A stretch of DNA of 64,000 bases from Erwinia sp. S63 (GTDB lineage: Bacteria; Pseudomonadota; Gammaproteobacteria; Enterobacterales; Enterobacteriaceae). The stretch covers positions 1 to 64,000 of the forward strand of contig NZ_JACVUP010000015.1 in NCBI RefSeq assembly GCF_016625195.1. Reading direction: 5' to 3'. A model generated the notes under the pieces. That model was not told the origin of the DNA and made no database searches. It worked only from the letters and a program-made list of their open reading frames with translations. Shown piece by piece: positions 36,196 to 46,449 of the stretch. Numbering within the stretch: the first letter of the stretch is position 1; each line of letters starts with the position of its first letter. The position numbers were made by a program, and so were the translations under genes.

Positions 36196-37872
36196 ATGGG
36201 AATCTTAAAAAACTTCACTATTCGCGCCGTCATGCTGACCATTCTCGGGCTGTTCTGCCTGCTGTGGTGCGGTGTCGGGTTATTTAGCGTGCACTCGCTC
36301 AATGCTCTCGGCGAAGGGAATGAGATAGACCGTGAGCTGGTTAATCAGATGACGGTACTGAGTAAAGGCAACGATCAATATTTTCGTGTGGTGACGCGTT
36401 TATCCCGCGTGATGGAAGGGCGCGCATCGGGCGCGGCGGTGAGTGCGGATGCCTTCGCACCGGTGCAGCAGGCGTTGGATAGCATGAAAGCGCAGCTGAC
36501 CCAGTTCAAAGCCATGGCGCCGGGCCCGATGGACAGTGAAACCGCCAACAGTGTCATCGCCAGCTGGCAGAAGCTGCTGGATGAAGGCATTGCGCCGCAG
36601 GTTTCTTTGGCACAGCAAGGCACGGTTGAAGCTTATCGTGCCCAGGCCAACAATGTGACACCTGCTCTGAGCCGCGCCTTTGGCACCAGCGCGGAGGCGT
36701 TCAACAAAGCCGCAGGCATTAAGCTGGATGAAACGCGTGTCACCGTCGATAAACTGACCAACATTACCAAGGTGATTATTTTGGTTGCCGTGGTGTTCGG
36801 CCTGGTGATTTTGCTGTTCACCGACCGTTATCTGGTGGCGATGCTGGTGAAACCGCTGGAGCGCGTGCGTAACCATTTTGCTGTGATTGCCCAAGGCGAT
36901 CTTAGTCAGCCCGTGGAAGATTTCGGCCGCAACTGCGTCGGCAAACTGGTGCCGCTGCTGCGTGCAATGCAGGACAGTCTGCGTGAAGCGGTGAGTGCTA
37001 TTCGCAGCGGAACCGAGAATATCTATCGCGGCGCGGCAGAAATCTCATCCGGTAACAACGATCTCTCTTCCCGTACCGAAGAGCAAGCGGCCGCGCTGGA
37101 GCAAACGGCGGCCAGCATGGAGCAGCTCACGGCAACGGTGAAATTCAACGCCGACAATGCACGCCAGGCCAGTTCACTGGCAGAAACGGCTACCGGCACC
37201 GCGCAGCAGGGCGGCCGTCTGGTGGGTGAAGTGGTCACCACCATGCAGGGCATCTCCGGTAGCTCAAAGAAAATCGCGGAGATTACCAACGTCATCAACA
37301 GCATTGCCTTCCAGACCAACATCCTGGCGCTGAATGCCGCCGTTGAAGCCGCGCGCGCGGGCGAGCAAGGCCGTGGCTTCGCGGTGGTGGCCAGCGAAGT
37401 GCGTAATCTGGCACAGCGCAGTGCCGGAGCGGCGAAAGAGATCGCCACGTTAATCGAAGATTCCGTTCAGCGCGTGGATAAAGGCTCAGCGTTGGTGAGC
37501 AGCGCAGGTAGCACCATGAACGACATTCTGAAGTCGGTGCAGGATGTGAATGAGATCATGAAGCACATTGCGGCTGCTTCTGAAGAGCAGAGTAAAGGCA
37601 TTTCGCAGGTCGGAACCGCTGTTACGGAAATGGACAGTGTGACCCAGCAGAACGCCTCGCTGGTGGAGCAGGTCTCAGCGGCAGCCAGCGCGCTCGAGCG
37701 TCAAACGGAAGAGCTGCAGGCTTCTGTCGCGAAATTCCGTCTGTCAGACAGTGCGCCGGTGAGCAAAGCTCAAGCTGCGCCAGCCAGCACCATTCTGCGC
37801 CGCCCGGTGCTATCCGGTGCGCCAGCCGTTCAACCGAAGTCGGCCAGCGCTGATGAGTGGGTTTCATTCTGA
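36196..37872 (+). CDS. Methyl-accepting chemotaxis protein
   Basis: 558 residues. Membrane helix 1 at about 11-32, a four-helix-bundle periplasmic sensor (about 33-188), helix 2 at about 190-210, HAMP to about 265, then the long cytoplasmic coiled coil with the conserved tip [30 protein letters not shown]. It ends in EWVSF, a pentapeptide of the NWETF type that tethers the methylation enzymes CheR and CheB, as in the abundant receptors Tar and Tsr. The ligand cannot be told from sequence. A sigma-28 promoter precedes it. Its last 43 bases overlap the end of a convergent LysR gene. Confidence 0.93.
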   Translation: MGILKNFTIRAVMLTILGLFCLLWCGVGLFSVHSLNALGEGNEIDRELVNQMTVLSKGNDQYFRVVTRLSRVMEGRASGAAVSADAFAPVQQALDSMKAQLTQFKAMAPGPMDSETANSVIASWQKLLDEGIAPQVSLAQQGTVEAYRAQANNVTPALSRAFGTSAEAFNKAAGIKLDETRVTVDKLTNITKVIILVAVVFGLVILLFTDRYLVAMLVKPLERVRNHFAVIAQGDLSQPVEDFGRNCVGKLVPLLRAMQDSLREAVSAIRSGTENIYRGAAEISSGNNDLSSRTEEQAAALEQTAASMEQLTATVKFNADNARQASSLAETATGTAQQGGRLVGEVVTTMQGISGSSKKIAEITNVINSIAFQTNILALNAAVEAARAGEQGRGFAVVASEVRNLAQRSAGAAKEIATLIEDSVQRVDKGSALVSSAGSTMNDILKSVQDVNEIMKHIAAASEEQSKGISQVGTAVTEMDSVTQQNASLVEQVSAAASALERQTEELQASVAKFRLSDSAPVSKAQAAPASTILRRPVLSGAPAVQPKSASADEWVSF

Positions 37873-38711
37873 GGTTGACACAACCACGCCACCAGTTCCG
37901 GCAGGAACGGTGGCGCATCCTGTTCTGCTCGCTGTAGCAGGCTGTAAGCGGCCCCGGTTGCCACTGTATTGGCAAACGGGGCAATTAACCGGCCATTCGC
38001 TAAATCATTCTGTACCAACGTCACATCCGCCACCGTCGCACCAAAGCCCTGAATCGCCGCGCTAATGGCCAAATCCATAGTGGCAAAGTGCTGATTGCGT
38101 GCCATCGGCACATTGGCCGCTTGATCCGCCAGCCACATTTGCCAGTCGCGGGAATCATTGGTGGGATGCAAAAAAGTAAACTTCGCCAGATCGCTGAAGT
38201 GCACCGGTGGCGTGATGTTGCTGCCCAGGACCGGTGTCAGTCGCTCATCAAATAAACGAATGGAACCGGCAGGAGGCGTGCCAAACACAATCGCCGCATC
38301 ATAATTTTCCAGCTGCGAGGCATGATCCAGCGTGGTGGTCAGCGCCACATGGATTTCCGGCCGCTTCTGCTCCAGCGCCACCAAACGTGGCACCAGCCAG
38401 CGCATGGCACAGGTGGGCGCTTTCAGGCGAATCGAGGCATTGCTGCGGCTGGCTTTCTCGGTGGCATTCACCAGCATGGCGTAACCCTGCTGCAGTTCGG
38501 GCAACAGCGCCGCGCCTTGCTCGGTGAGATGCAGGCCACGCGCATGACGTGCAAACAAAGGAAATCCCAACCAGCCTTCTAGGGTGGCAATTTTACGGCT
38601 CACCGCACCCTGCGTTATGCATAATTCGCTGGCGGCGCGTGTCAGGTTGAGATGGCGTGCGGTGACCAGAAAAGCATGGATGGCATTCAACGGCAGGGCG
38701 GAGCGGGACAT
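37830..38711 (-). CDS. LysR-family regulator, GcvA-like
   Basis: 293 residues. Winged helix with [28 protein letters not shown], then a GcvA-type ligand domain ([12 protein letters not shown]). It is divergent from an aminotransferase and amino-acid-binding protein pair, its probable targets. The 3' end runs 43 bases into the chemoreceptor gene on the other strand, so the last 13 residues or so are encoded opposite the receptor's C-terminal tether. Confidence 0.85.
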   Translation of the reverse strand: MSRSALPLNAIHAFLVTARHLNLTRAASELCITQGAVSRKIATLEGWLGFPLFARHARGLHLTEQGAALLPELQQGYAMLVNATEKASRSNASIRLKAPTCAMRWLVPRLVALEQKRPEIHVALTTTLDHASQLENYDAAIVFGTPPAGSIRLFDERLTPVLGSNITPPVHFSDLAKFTFLHPTNDSRDWQMWLADQAANVPMARNQHFATMDLAISAAIQGFGATVADVTLVQNDLANGRLIAPFANTVATGAAYSLLQRAEQDAPPFLPELVAWLCQPQNETHSSALADFG

Positions 38712-38837
38712 AACGACCTCAAGCTATGATTTTTAATCATGGCTATTATGACAACAATTCGCTTGTCGACTCAAGCGTCACACCGTTGAATAGAAATCTA
38801 CTTTCCTTACGTGGTTATGCAACCTTGTGGAGCAACG

Positions 38838-40004
38838 ATGACCTTGAATAGCAGTGTTAACATCTCTTCCAAACAGCCCGATGTCGGCACGACGATTTTC
38901 AGCGTCATCGGCCAGCTATCAGCACAACATAAAGCCATCAACCTGTCGCAAGGTGCGCCGAATTTCCCGTGCGATCCGCATCTGGTGGAGCTGGTTAGTA
39001 AAGCCATGCGCGAAGGTCATAACCAATATGCCTCTCTGACCGGTTTACCGGCGCTACGTGAAGCGCTGGCTGAAAAAGTCGAGACGCTTTATGGCCAGCG
39101 CTATGATGCGGGCAGCGAAGTGCTGATCACCGGCAGCGCCAGCCAGGGTATTTACATGGCGATTTCGGCGCTGGTGCACCCCGGTGACGAGGTGATCTTC
39201 TTCGAACCGGCGTTCGACAGCTATGCGCCGGTGGTGCGTTTACAGGGCGCAACCCCGATTGGCTTGAAGTTGCAGGTGCCGGATTTTGCGATCAACTGGG
39301 ATGAACTGCGCGCCACCATCACGCCGCGCACCCGCATGATCATCATCAACACTCCGCACAACCCAAGTGCGCAGGTGCTGACGCCAGCCGATTTGGAGCA
39401 GCTGGCAGCCTTAACCCGCAACACGGATATCGTGGTGCTGTCCGACGAAGTGTACGAACACATCCTGTTTGATGGCCGTGCCCACTGCGGCATGGCAACT
39501 CATCCGGAACTGGCACAGCGCAGCGTGATCGTGTCCTCGTTCGGCAAAACCTTCCACGTCACCGGCTGGCGCGTCGGTTATGCGCTGGCACCGGCCGCGT
39601 TGATGGAAGAAATTGTGAAGGTGCATCAGTTCATGATGTACGCCGCCGATACGCCAATGCAGGTGGGTTTTGCGCACTATCTGCAGAATCCGCAAAACTA
39701 CCTGCAGCTGTCACCGTTCTATCAGGAAAAACGCGATCGTCTGCTGTCACTGATGCAAGATTCGCCGTTTAAGCTGCTGCCGAGTGCGGGCTCCTTCTTT
39801 ATGTTGGCCAGTTACGGACATTTCAGTGACGAAAGTGACAGTGAAATGGTAAAACGTCTCATCGTCGATCACGGTGTGGCCACCATTCCGTTATCGGCGT
39901 TTTATATGGACGGCACTGACAATAAATTAATTCGCCTGTCATTCGCGAAAGACGACGCAACACTGCAGGCTGGCGCGGAAGCGCTGTGCCGGGTTAAAGG
40001 GTAA
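38838..40004 (+). CDS. Methionine aminotransferase-like PLP enzyme (YbdL-like)
   Basis: 388 residues, close to E. coli YbdL (386), a fold-type I aminotransferase that prefers methionine, histidine and phenylalanine. The start ATG at 38838 has GGAG five bases upstream. NLSQGAPNFPC at the N terminus, NTPHNPSAQV, SDEVYEH and the PLP lysine in SSFGKTFHVTGWRVGY are conserved. It probably forms an operon with the binding-protein gene 14 bases downstream and may feed imported amino acids into transamination or methionine salvage. Confidence 0.85.
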   Translation: MTLNSSVNISSKQPDVGTTIFSVIGQLSAQHKAINLSQGAPNFPCDPHLVELVSKAMREGHNQYASLTGLPALREALAEKVETLYGQRYDAGSEVLITGSASQGIYMAISALVHPGDEVIFFEPAFDSYAPVVRLQGATPIGLKLQVPDFAINWDELRATITPRTRMIIINTPHNPSAQVLTPADLEQLAALTRNTDIVVLSDEVYEHILFDGRAHCGMATHPELAQRSVIVSSFGKTFHVTGWRVGYALAPAALMEEIVKVHQFMMYAADTPMQVGFAHYLQNPQNYLQLSPFYQEKRDRLLSLMQDSPFKLLPSAGSFFMLASYGHFSDESDSEMVKRLIVDHGVATIPLSAFYMDGTDNKLIRLSFAKDDATLQAGAEALCRVKG

Positions 40005-40018
40005 TTAGGGGAAGAATA

Positions 40019-40798
40019 ATGAAAAAGTTAAACGCACTGTTTGTGGCGCTGGGTATGCTGACTTCTGCACACGCACTGGCACAGGAAACCTTACGCTACG
40101 GTCTGGAATCACAATATCCACCGTTTGAAAGCCGCAACGCACAGGGCGAGCTGGAAGGTTTTGATATCGAACTGGGTAAAGCAATTTGCGAAGTTGGCAA
40201 ATTCGACTGTAAGTGGGTGGAAAGCAGCTTTGATGCGCTGATCCCGGCACTGCAGGCGAAAAAGTTTGATGCGATTAACTCGGCGATGAACATCACCGAA
40301 GCGCGTGCCAAAAGCATCGATTTCACCAAGCCCATCTACCGTATTCCGACAATGCTGATCGTGAAAGCTGGTGAGAAGCTGCTGCCAACGGCCGAGTCGC
40401 TGAAAGGCAAAAACATTGGCGTGCTGCAGGGTTCAATTCAGGAAACTTACGCTAAGAAGCACTGGGAGCCGCAGGGCGTGACCGTGACCTCTTATCAGGA
40501 CCAGAACCAGGTTTATAACGACATGGTGGCGGGCCGCCTTGATGGCACGCTGGTGATGTCTGCTGCGGGTCAGTCTGGTTTCCTCGATAAGCCACAGGGC
40601 AAAGGTTTCGCTTTTGTCGGCAAGCCGGTTGAAGATGACACCATCCTCGGTTCCGGTATCGGTTTTGGTCTGCGTAAGGGCGATGCCAAGCTGAAGGGTG
40701 AACTGGATGCGGCCATTACTAAAGTGCAGGCGGACGGCACCATCACCAAGCTGGCGGCGAAATTCTTCCCTGGCATTGATGTGACCGCAGCGAAATAA
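40019..40798 (+). CDS. Amino-acid ABC transporter substrate-binding protein (ArgT/HisJ-like)
   Basis: 259 residues with a signal peptide ending at AHALA. The body follows the lysine/arginine/ornithine-binding family: LRYGLESQYPPFES, the disulphide pair CEVGKFDC, DALIPALQAKKFDAI and GTITKLAAKFFPG at the end. No permease or ATPase gene is adjacent, so it must use a transporter encoded elsewhere. It shares an operon with the YbdL-like aminotransferase and ends in a strong terminator. Confidence 0.9.
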   Translation: MKKLNALFVALGMLTSAHALAQETLRYGLESQYPPFESRNAQGELEGFDIELGKAICEVGKFDCKWVESSFDALIPALQAKKFDAINSAMNITEARAKSIDFTKPIYRIPTMLIVKAGEKLLPTAESLKGKNIGVLQGSIQETYAKKHWEPQGVTVTSYQDQNQVYNDMVAGRLDGTLVMSAAGQSGFLDKPQGKGFAFVGKPVEDDTILGSGIGFGLRKGDAKLKGELDAAITKVQADGTITKLAAKFFPGIDVTAAK

Positions 40799-40850
40799 CA
40801 GCAAGCGCCACGCCTGGCGTATTGCTTGTGCGCTAAAACCAGATTTAACT

Positions 40851-40885
40851 AAGGCTGCCATTATTCATTAATGGCAGCCTTTTTT
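40851..40885 (+). terminator. Terminator after the amino-acid-binding protein gene
   Basis: Perfect 13-bp stem AAGGCTGCCATTA/TAATGGCAGCCTT, loop TTCAT, followed by TTTTATTA. Confidence 0.9.
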
Positions 40886-40960
40886 ATTAACCCCGCCGGG
40901 AGGTGACGGGCAACTCAGCGGCTGCCCCTCTGACTGCCTAATGACTCGTCGATTGAGTGC

Positions 40961-42190
40961 TTACTGCTTAGCCGCCAGATAACACAGCGCTTCCGCCACC
41001 TGATAAGACTTCACAAACGACGGCACCGGTAAAAACTCAAAGCGTGAGTGGAAATTGTGCGCGCCGGTAAAGAAGTTCGGTGTCAGTAATCCTTTGGCCG
41101 ATAAAGCCGCACCATCCGTGCCACCGCGCATCGGGATCACTTTCGGTTTCACACCCACCTGTTCGAGTGCCGCAAAAATCAAATCAACCGCGCGACGGTC
41201 TTCCCCAATCGCATTGCTGATGTTGCTGTAGGTATCGTTGATGGTGAGTGAAACATGCCCGGTGGGATAAAGCGCAGCAATTTCATCAGCCACTTCCACC
41301 AGCTGCTGTTTTTTCTGATCGAAACCCTGTAAATCAAAGTCGCGAATCGAGGCTTTCAACACCGCACTGCTGGCGTTGGCATTGATATCGTTAAACCAGA
41401 TATAGCCCTCGCGGCCTTCGGTATGCTCTGGCGTGGCCAGGCGATCAAAGCGTGAAATAAAGTCGTGCGCCATCAGCAGCGGATTCACCAGCACGCCTTT
41501 GCCGGACATCGGATGCGCTGGCACACCGGTAAACACCAGTTCCGCCGCCGCCGCATTAAAGTTCTCATACACCACTTCACCCAGCTCACAGCAATCGATA
41601 GTCCAGGCAAAATCAACGTTAAAGCGGGTTTCCAAATCCAGCGCTTTGGCGCCGCGCAATCCAATCTCTTCATCCGGCACAAACGCCACCACGATATCGC
41701 CATGATCGCCTTTGAGGTTTTCCATCAGCGTCATGACTACCGTCACCGCCGCTTTGTTGTCGGCGCCGAGCACGCTGGTGCCATCGCTAAAGATAATTTC
41801 CTGGCCGTGATAGGGCGCAATCTCCGGATGTTCCGCCACGCGCAGCCAGATATCCTGCTGAGCGTTCAAACACAAATCGTCACCGTTAAACGTCAGGGTT
41901 TGCGGATGAATATCCGGTGATAAACCTACGTCAACCGTGTCGATATGGGTAATAAAGCCGATGCGCGGTGCATCAGGCCGATTGCCCGGTTTTACTGCGG
42001 TCACCGTGGCATGCTGATCGATGACGATATCCTGCAGCCCATGCTCACGCAGTTCCTGCGCCAGCAGCTCCGCCATCGCATGTTGTGAAGGGGTGCTAGG
42101 CAGCGTGGTGGATTTGGCATCGCTCTGGCTGGAAACCGCCAGATAACGGTAAAAACGTTGGGTTAGTTGGCGAGCGAGTTGGTCTGTCAT
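40961..42190 (-). CDS. pepT: Peptidase T (tripeptide aminopeptidase)
   Basis: 409 residues, one more than in E. coli. The ATG at 42190 has AGGAAA six to seven bases upstream. M20B zinc peptidase with THIDTVD, ADNKAAVT, PDEEIG and DCCELGE carrying the metal ligands and catalytic acids. It removes the N-terminal residue from tripeptides in the cytosol. E. coli and Salmonella pepT are induced at low oxygen by FNR; only a half-site like TTGAT is visible upstream here. It is divergent from a dppA-like gene, so peptide import and cleavage genes sit side by side. Confidence 0.95.
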   Translation of the reverse strand: MTDQLARQLTQRFYRYLAVSSQSDAKSTTLPSTPSQHAMAELLAQELREHGLQDIVIDQHATVTAVKPGNRPDAPRIGFITHIDTVDVGLSPDIHPQTLTFNGDDLCLNAQQDIWLRVAEHPEIAPYHGQEIIFSDGTSVLGADNKAAVTVVMTLMENLKGDHGDIVVAFVPDEEIGLRGAKALDLETRFNVDFAWTIDCCELGEVVYENFNAAAAELVFTGVPAHPMSGKGVLVNPLLMAHDFISRFDRLATPEHTEGREGYIWFNDINANASSAVLKASIRDFDLQGFDQKKQQLVEVADEIAALYPTGHVSLTINDTYSNISNAIGEDRRAVDLIFAALEQVGVKPKVIPMRGGTDGAALSAKGLLTPNFFTGAHNFHSRFEFLPVPSFVKSYQVAEALCYLAAKQ

Positions 42191-42303
42191 CACATTTCCT
42201 TATTAGCTTTGCGCGATGTGCATTACACACCTCGGATAAATCGTGTTATTTATCAATACATACCGATGCGGGCTCATGGAAGTCAACAAAAACGAGGATC
42301 ACA

Positions 42304-43899
42304 ATGAAAAAGATGATGGCAAAGTTCACACTCAGCGCGTTGTGTTTAGCGATGGCAGGGGGCGTCTCGGCAAAAACGCTGGTTTATTGCTCAGAAGGAT
42401 CGCCTGAGAACTTCAACCCACAGCTGTACACCTCGGGAACCAGCGTGGATGCCAGCGCAGTGCCGATTTTCAATCGCCTGGTAGACTTCAAGCCCGGCAC
42501 CACTGAACTGGTGCCAAGCCTGGCAGAGAGCTGGGATATCAGCCCGGACGGCACGGTATACACTTTCCACCTGCGCAAAGGGGTTAAATTCCAGAGCAAC
42601 AAACTGTTCAAGCCATCGCGCGATCTGAATGCCGATGATGTGATCTTCTCGTTTATGCGTCAGATGGATCCCAAAAACCCCTACCACAACGTCTCCGGTG
42701 GCAACTACAGCAATTTCGACAGTCTGGAACTGGCAAAGCTGATTAAGAATATTGAGAAGGTGGATGACAACACGGTGCGCATTACGCTGGCGCATGCGGA
42801 AGCGCCATTTCTCGCCGATTTGGCCTGGTACTTCGCCTCGATTCACTCTGCGGAGTATGCCGATCAGATGCTGAAGGCCGGCACGCCAGAGAAGGTGGAC
42901 ATGGAGCCGATCGGCACCGGGCCCTTTGAGCTGGTGCAATATCAAAAAGACTCACGCATTCTCTACAAAGCCTTCCCGGATTACTGGCAGGGCAAAGCGA
43001 AACTGGATCGCATTGTATTCTCCATCACCCCAGATGCCTCAGTGCGCTATGCCAAGCTGGAGAAAAACGAGTGCCAGATTATGCCGTTCCCTAATCCGGC
43101 CGATCTGGAAAAAATGCGCACCAATCCAGACCTGACGCTGGAACAGAAATCGGGTTTAAATACCGGTTTCCTGTCGTTCAACACCACTAAAGCGCCGCTG
43201 GATAACGTCAAAGTCCGCCAGGCGCTGGCGATGGCGATTAACAAGCAGGCGATTATTGACGCAATCTTCAAAGGCACCGGCACGGTGGCGAAAAATATTC
43301 TGCCGCCTGATGTCTGGAGCGCCGACAAGGATCTGAAAGATTACGATTATGATCCGCAGAAAGCCAAAGCGTTGCTGCAGGAAGCGGGCATAAAACCAGG
43401 CACCGAAATCTCACTGTGGGCGATGCCGGTACAGCGTCCTTACAACCCGAATGCGCGACGAATGGCAGAGATGATTCAGGCCGATTGGGCGCAGGTGGGC
43501 ATTAAAGCCAACATCGTCAGTTATGAGTGGGGTGAATACCTTAAACGCGTGAAAGGCGGCGAGCATCAGGCGGCGTTGATGGGCTGGACCACGGCGACTG
43601 GCGATCCGGACAACTTCTTCGGCCCGCTCTACAGCTGCACCTCGGCAAATGGCGGTTCCAACTCCTCCAAATGGTGCTATCAGCCGTTCGAGAAGATCAT
43701 CACCGAAGCGCGCGCCGAACAAAACCACGACAAGCGCGTAACGCTTTACCGTGAAGCGCAGCAGATGATGCATGACCAGGTGCCTGCCGTGATGATCGCC
43801 CATTCAACGATTTTCGAGCCGGTGCGCAAAACGGTGAGCGGCTATACCGTCGATCCGTTTGGCAAACACATTTTCTATCCGGTAGATATTAAGGATTGA
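42304..43899 (+). CDS. dppA: Periplasmic dipeptide-binding protein (DppA-like)
   Basis: 531 residues with a signal peptide ending at GGVSA. It starts KTLVYCSEGSPENFNPQLYTSGT and matches DppA of E. coli across its length, including the C-terminal PFGKHIFYPVDIKD. It binds dipeptides for the Dpp ABC transporter and can serve as a chemotaxis partner of Tap. No dppBCDF genes follow, so this is either a second copy or an orphan. GAGG lies seven bases before the ATG. Confidence 0.88.
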   Translation: MKKMMAKFTLSALCLAMAGGVSAKTLVYCSEGSPENFNPQLYTSGTSVDASAVPIFNRLVDFKPGTTELVPSLAESWDISPDGTVYTFHLRKGVKFQSNKLFKPSRDLNADDVIFSFMRQMDPKNPYHNVSGGNYSNFDSLELAKLIKNIEKVDDNTVRITLAHAEAPFLADLAWYFASIHSAEYADQMLKAGTPEKVDMEPIGTGPFELVQYQKDSRILYKAFPDYWQGKAKLDRIVFSITPDASVRYAKLEKNECQIMPFPNPADLEKMRTNPDLTLEQKSGLNTGFLSFNTTKAPLDNVKVRQALAMAINKQAIIDAIFKGTGTVAKNILPPDVWSADKDLKDYDYDPQKAKALLQEAGIKPGTEISLWAMPVQRPYNPNARRMAEMIQADWAQVGIKANIVSYEWGEYLKRVKGGEHQAALMGWTTATGDPDNFFGPLYSCTSANGGSNSSKWCYQPFEKIITEARAEQNHDKRVTLYREAQQMMHDQVPAVMIAHSTIFEPVRKTVSGYTVDPFGKHIFYPVDIKD

Positions 43900-43906
43900 T
43901 GATGGC

Positions 43907-43931
43907 AGCGGGCAGTCCAAAACGGCCCGCT
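43907..43931. terminator. Hairpin after the dppA-like gene
   Basis: Stem AGCGGGC/GCCCGCT with an 11-base loop, between convergent dppA and a LysR gene. No T run follows, so it is a weak terminator candidate. Confidence 0.4.
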
Positions 43932-43952
43932 AGATAGCCAAAATCATGACGA

Positions 43953-44879
43953 TTAAGGCTTCCAGCGTTGACGCAACGGCTCTTCTAGCGCGTTCATTTG
44001 CTGCAGTAAAAACGTCATAAACACATTCAGGGCGGCACTGCGAGGTCGTCCTGATTGCGCCTGTAGCTGCAGGTTGCGCTGACTCAACTGATCAATCCCC
44101 ACAGAACGTAATATCAAGCCGTGCGTTTCCGCCTCTTGCAGCACGGTAAAGGCGCTGCAAATGGTCAGGGCCAGCGGTGTGCGCAGCAGGAAGTGGAACA
44201 GCGTTGAGAAGGTATCGCAGGTGATCACCGGTTCAATCAGATTACCGCTCATGTGACTCGCCAGCTCAAACAATTGGCGCACCGTAGTGTTTTGCTGCGG
44301 CAACGCCAGCGGATAGTGGCTGACATCGTTCAGGGTCACGTGTGTTGCGCTGGCCAGCGGATGGCTTTGATGCATCACCAGCAGCACCGGGGCAGGCCAT
44401 GAACCGATCACCTCCACGCCGCGTTCAGCGTGCAAGCTGAATTGCAGTGCCAGATCGCATTCATCACTGCGCAGTAGCTCCGCGACACCTTGCGTACTCG
44501 CCACTTTGATATCAAACAGCACGCCGGGATTATCCTCACGGAAGGCGGCAATCATGCGCGGCAGTAGCGTAAAGGCCAGCCCATCGGTACAGGCCACGCG
44601 AATCAGCGTGCGTCGTACGGCCTTTAATCCTTTGATTTCTGCCAGCGCGTATTCCATCTCCAGCATATTTTTGCGCACGTGATGGGCGTAAATTTCGCCG
44701 GCCTCATTCAGCACCATGCCGCGCGCATGGCGATCAAACAGCGGCACGCCGACCTGATTTTCCAGTCGCTGGATTTGCCTGCTGATGGCAGACACCGCCA
44801 CAAACAGCTGTTCACTGGCCGCGCTGAGCGAACCGGTATTGGCGACAGCCAGAAAATAGCGGATCTCATTGCTTATCAT
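43953..44879 (-). CDS. LysR-family regulator beside the M20/MHS unit
   Basis: 308 residues. Winged helix at 1-60 (SLSAASEQLFVAVSAISRQIQRLENQVG) and a LysR effector domain. It is divergent from the M20 peptidase and MHS transporter genes across a 148-bp AT-rich gap and is the likely regulator of that pair. The effector is unknown. Confidence 0.83.
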   Translation of the reverse strand: MISNEIRYFLAVANTGSLSAASEQLFVAVSAISRQIQRLENQVGVPLFDRHARGMVLNEAGEIYAHHVRKNMLEMEYALAEIKGLKAVRRTLIRVACTDGLAFTLLPRMIAAFREDNPGVLFDIKVASTQGVAELLRSDECDLALQFSLHAERGVEVIGSWPAPVLLVMHQSHPLASATHVTLNDVSHYPLALPQQNTTVRQLFELASHMSGNLIEPVITCDTFSTLFHFLLRTPLALTICSAFTVLQEAETHGLILRSVGIDQLSQRNLQLQAQSGRPRSAALNVFMTFLLQQMNALEEPLRQRWKP

Positions 44880-45027
44880 GCGAATGCCTCATGCTGGTGC
44901 ATGCCTCGAAATCGGGCAGCGGAGCTTTGCCAAAAAAGCAAATCATACTCGATAAATTGATAATTGTGGCAAAGCGAGGTTTCCGCAAAGATGACAAAAC
45001 CAAAAGACCAATAAAAGACATGCAAAC

Positions 45028-46449
45028 ATGACAGCACAACAAGCGGTAAAACAAGCCACCGCCTGGTTTGACAGTGGGGAATTTCAGGAAATATTGGCCC
45101 GACGCGTGGCGCAACGTACTGAAAGCCAGCGCCAGGATCGTGACAACGAATTACAGCGTTATCTGCAGGATGAAATTGGCCCACAGCTGATTGCGCTGGG
45201 GTTTACGCTGCACTTTATCGATAACCCTGAAGCCGCCCATCGCCCGTTCCTGGTGGCGGTGCGCATCGAAGATCCTGCACTGCCGACCTTGCTGAGCTAT
45301 GGCCATGGCGATGTGGTGTTCGGTGACGATGAAAACTGGCGCGAAGGCTTATCGCCGTGGCAGTTGGTGGAAGAGGGCGATCGCTGGTACGCCCGTGGCA
45401 GCGCCGATAACAAAGGCCAGCACTGCGTTAACCTTGCTGCGCTGGAACAGGTGTTCAAGGCACGTGGTGGACGACTCGGATTCAACTGCAAAATGCTGTT
45501 TGAGATGGGTGAAGAGATCAGCTCGCCGGGTCTGGCTCAGCTGTGTAAGCATCATGCAGAACTGCTGAAAGCCGATCTGTTTATCGCATCTGACGGTCCG
45601 CGTCTCAATGCCGTGCGTCCAACCCTGTTCCTTGGTTCCCGGGGTGCGGTGAACTTCCGTCTCACCGTTAGTGCGCGTGACAATGCCTACCACTCAGGTA
45701 ACTGGGGCGGCTTATTGACCAATCCGGGTACTCAACTCGCCAACGCCATTGCTTGTCTGGTGAACGAAAGGGGCGTGCTGCAGGTTGAGGCACTGAAACC
45801 CAACTCTCTCACTCAACAAGTGCGCGACATCCTCAGCGATATCGAAGTCGGCGGGATGCCGGGCGATCCAGAGATTGATACCACCTGGGGCGAGCCGACA
45901 CTCTCTCCGACAGAACGACTTTATGGCTGGAATACGCTGGAAGTGCTGGCGTTCCTGACCGGCAATCCTGAACGTCCGATGAATGCCATTCCCGGTGAAG
46001 CCACGGCGGTGTGCCAGTTGCGCTTTGTGGTCGGCACCGATTGGGAAAACCTCGCACAGCATGTGAGCGAGCATCTGGCGCAGCATGGTTTTGGCTACGT
46101 GAAAGTGGAGTTTATGCGCGGCTCACCGGCCACGCGTCTCGATCCTACCGATCCGCTGGTGGATTGGGTGCTGGCGAGCATGGCTGAAACCAGCGGCAAA
46201 AAACCGGCGCTGCTGCCGAATCTGGGCGGTTCACTGCCCAACGAAGTGTTCTCAGACATTCTCGGCCTGCCAACCTTGTGGGTGCCGCACTCTTATCCGG
46301 CCTGCGGTCAGCATGGCGTCAACGAACACATGCTGAAGTCGATTGCGCGTGAAGGTCTGCAAATCATGACCCGACTGCTGTGGGATCTGGGCGAGCAGGG
46401 CAGCGAGCTGGTGGCTAAACATCGCAAGCACGCCGGAGGTGCAGCATGA
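45028..46449 (+). CDS. M20 family metallopeptidase
   Basis: 473 residues. Two-zinc hydrolase of the dipeptidase/deacylase group: GHGDVVF (first His), RGSADNKGQHCVN (bridging Asp), EMGEEISSPG (catalytic Glu pair), SDGPRL, and the last His region CGQHGVNEH. The central dimerisation domain is at about 215-340. The substrate may be a dipeptide or an N-acyl/carbamoyl amino acid. The ribosome-binding site is weak. Its stop overlaps the start of the MHS transporter gene by four bases, so import and hydrolysis are probably coupled. Confidence 0.85.
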   Translation: MTAQQAVKQATAWFDSGEFQEILARRVAQRTESQRQDRDNELQRYLQDEIGPQLIALGFTLHFIDNPEAAHRPFLVAVRIEDPALPTLLSYGHGDVVFGDDENWREGLSPWQLVEEGDRWYARGSADNKGQHCVNLAALEQVFKARGGRLGFNCKMLFEMGEEISSPGLAQLCKHHAELLKADLFIASDGPRLNAVRPTLFLGSRGAVNFRLTVSARDNAYHSGNWGGLLTNPGTQLANAIACLVNERGVLQVEALKPNSLTQQVRDILSDIEVGGMPGDPEIDTTWGEPTLSPTERLYGWNTLEVLAFLTGNPERPMNAIPGEATAVCQLRFVVGTDWENLAQHVSEHLAQHGFGYVKVEFMRGSPATRLDPTDPLVDWVLASMAETSGKKPALLPNLGGSLPNEVFSDILGLPTLWVPHSYPACGQHGVNEHMLKSIAREGLQIMTRLLWDLGEQGSELVAKHRKHAGGAA

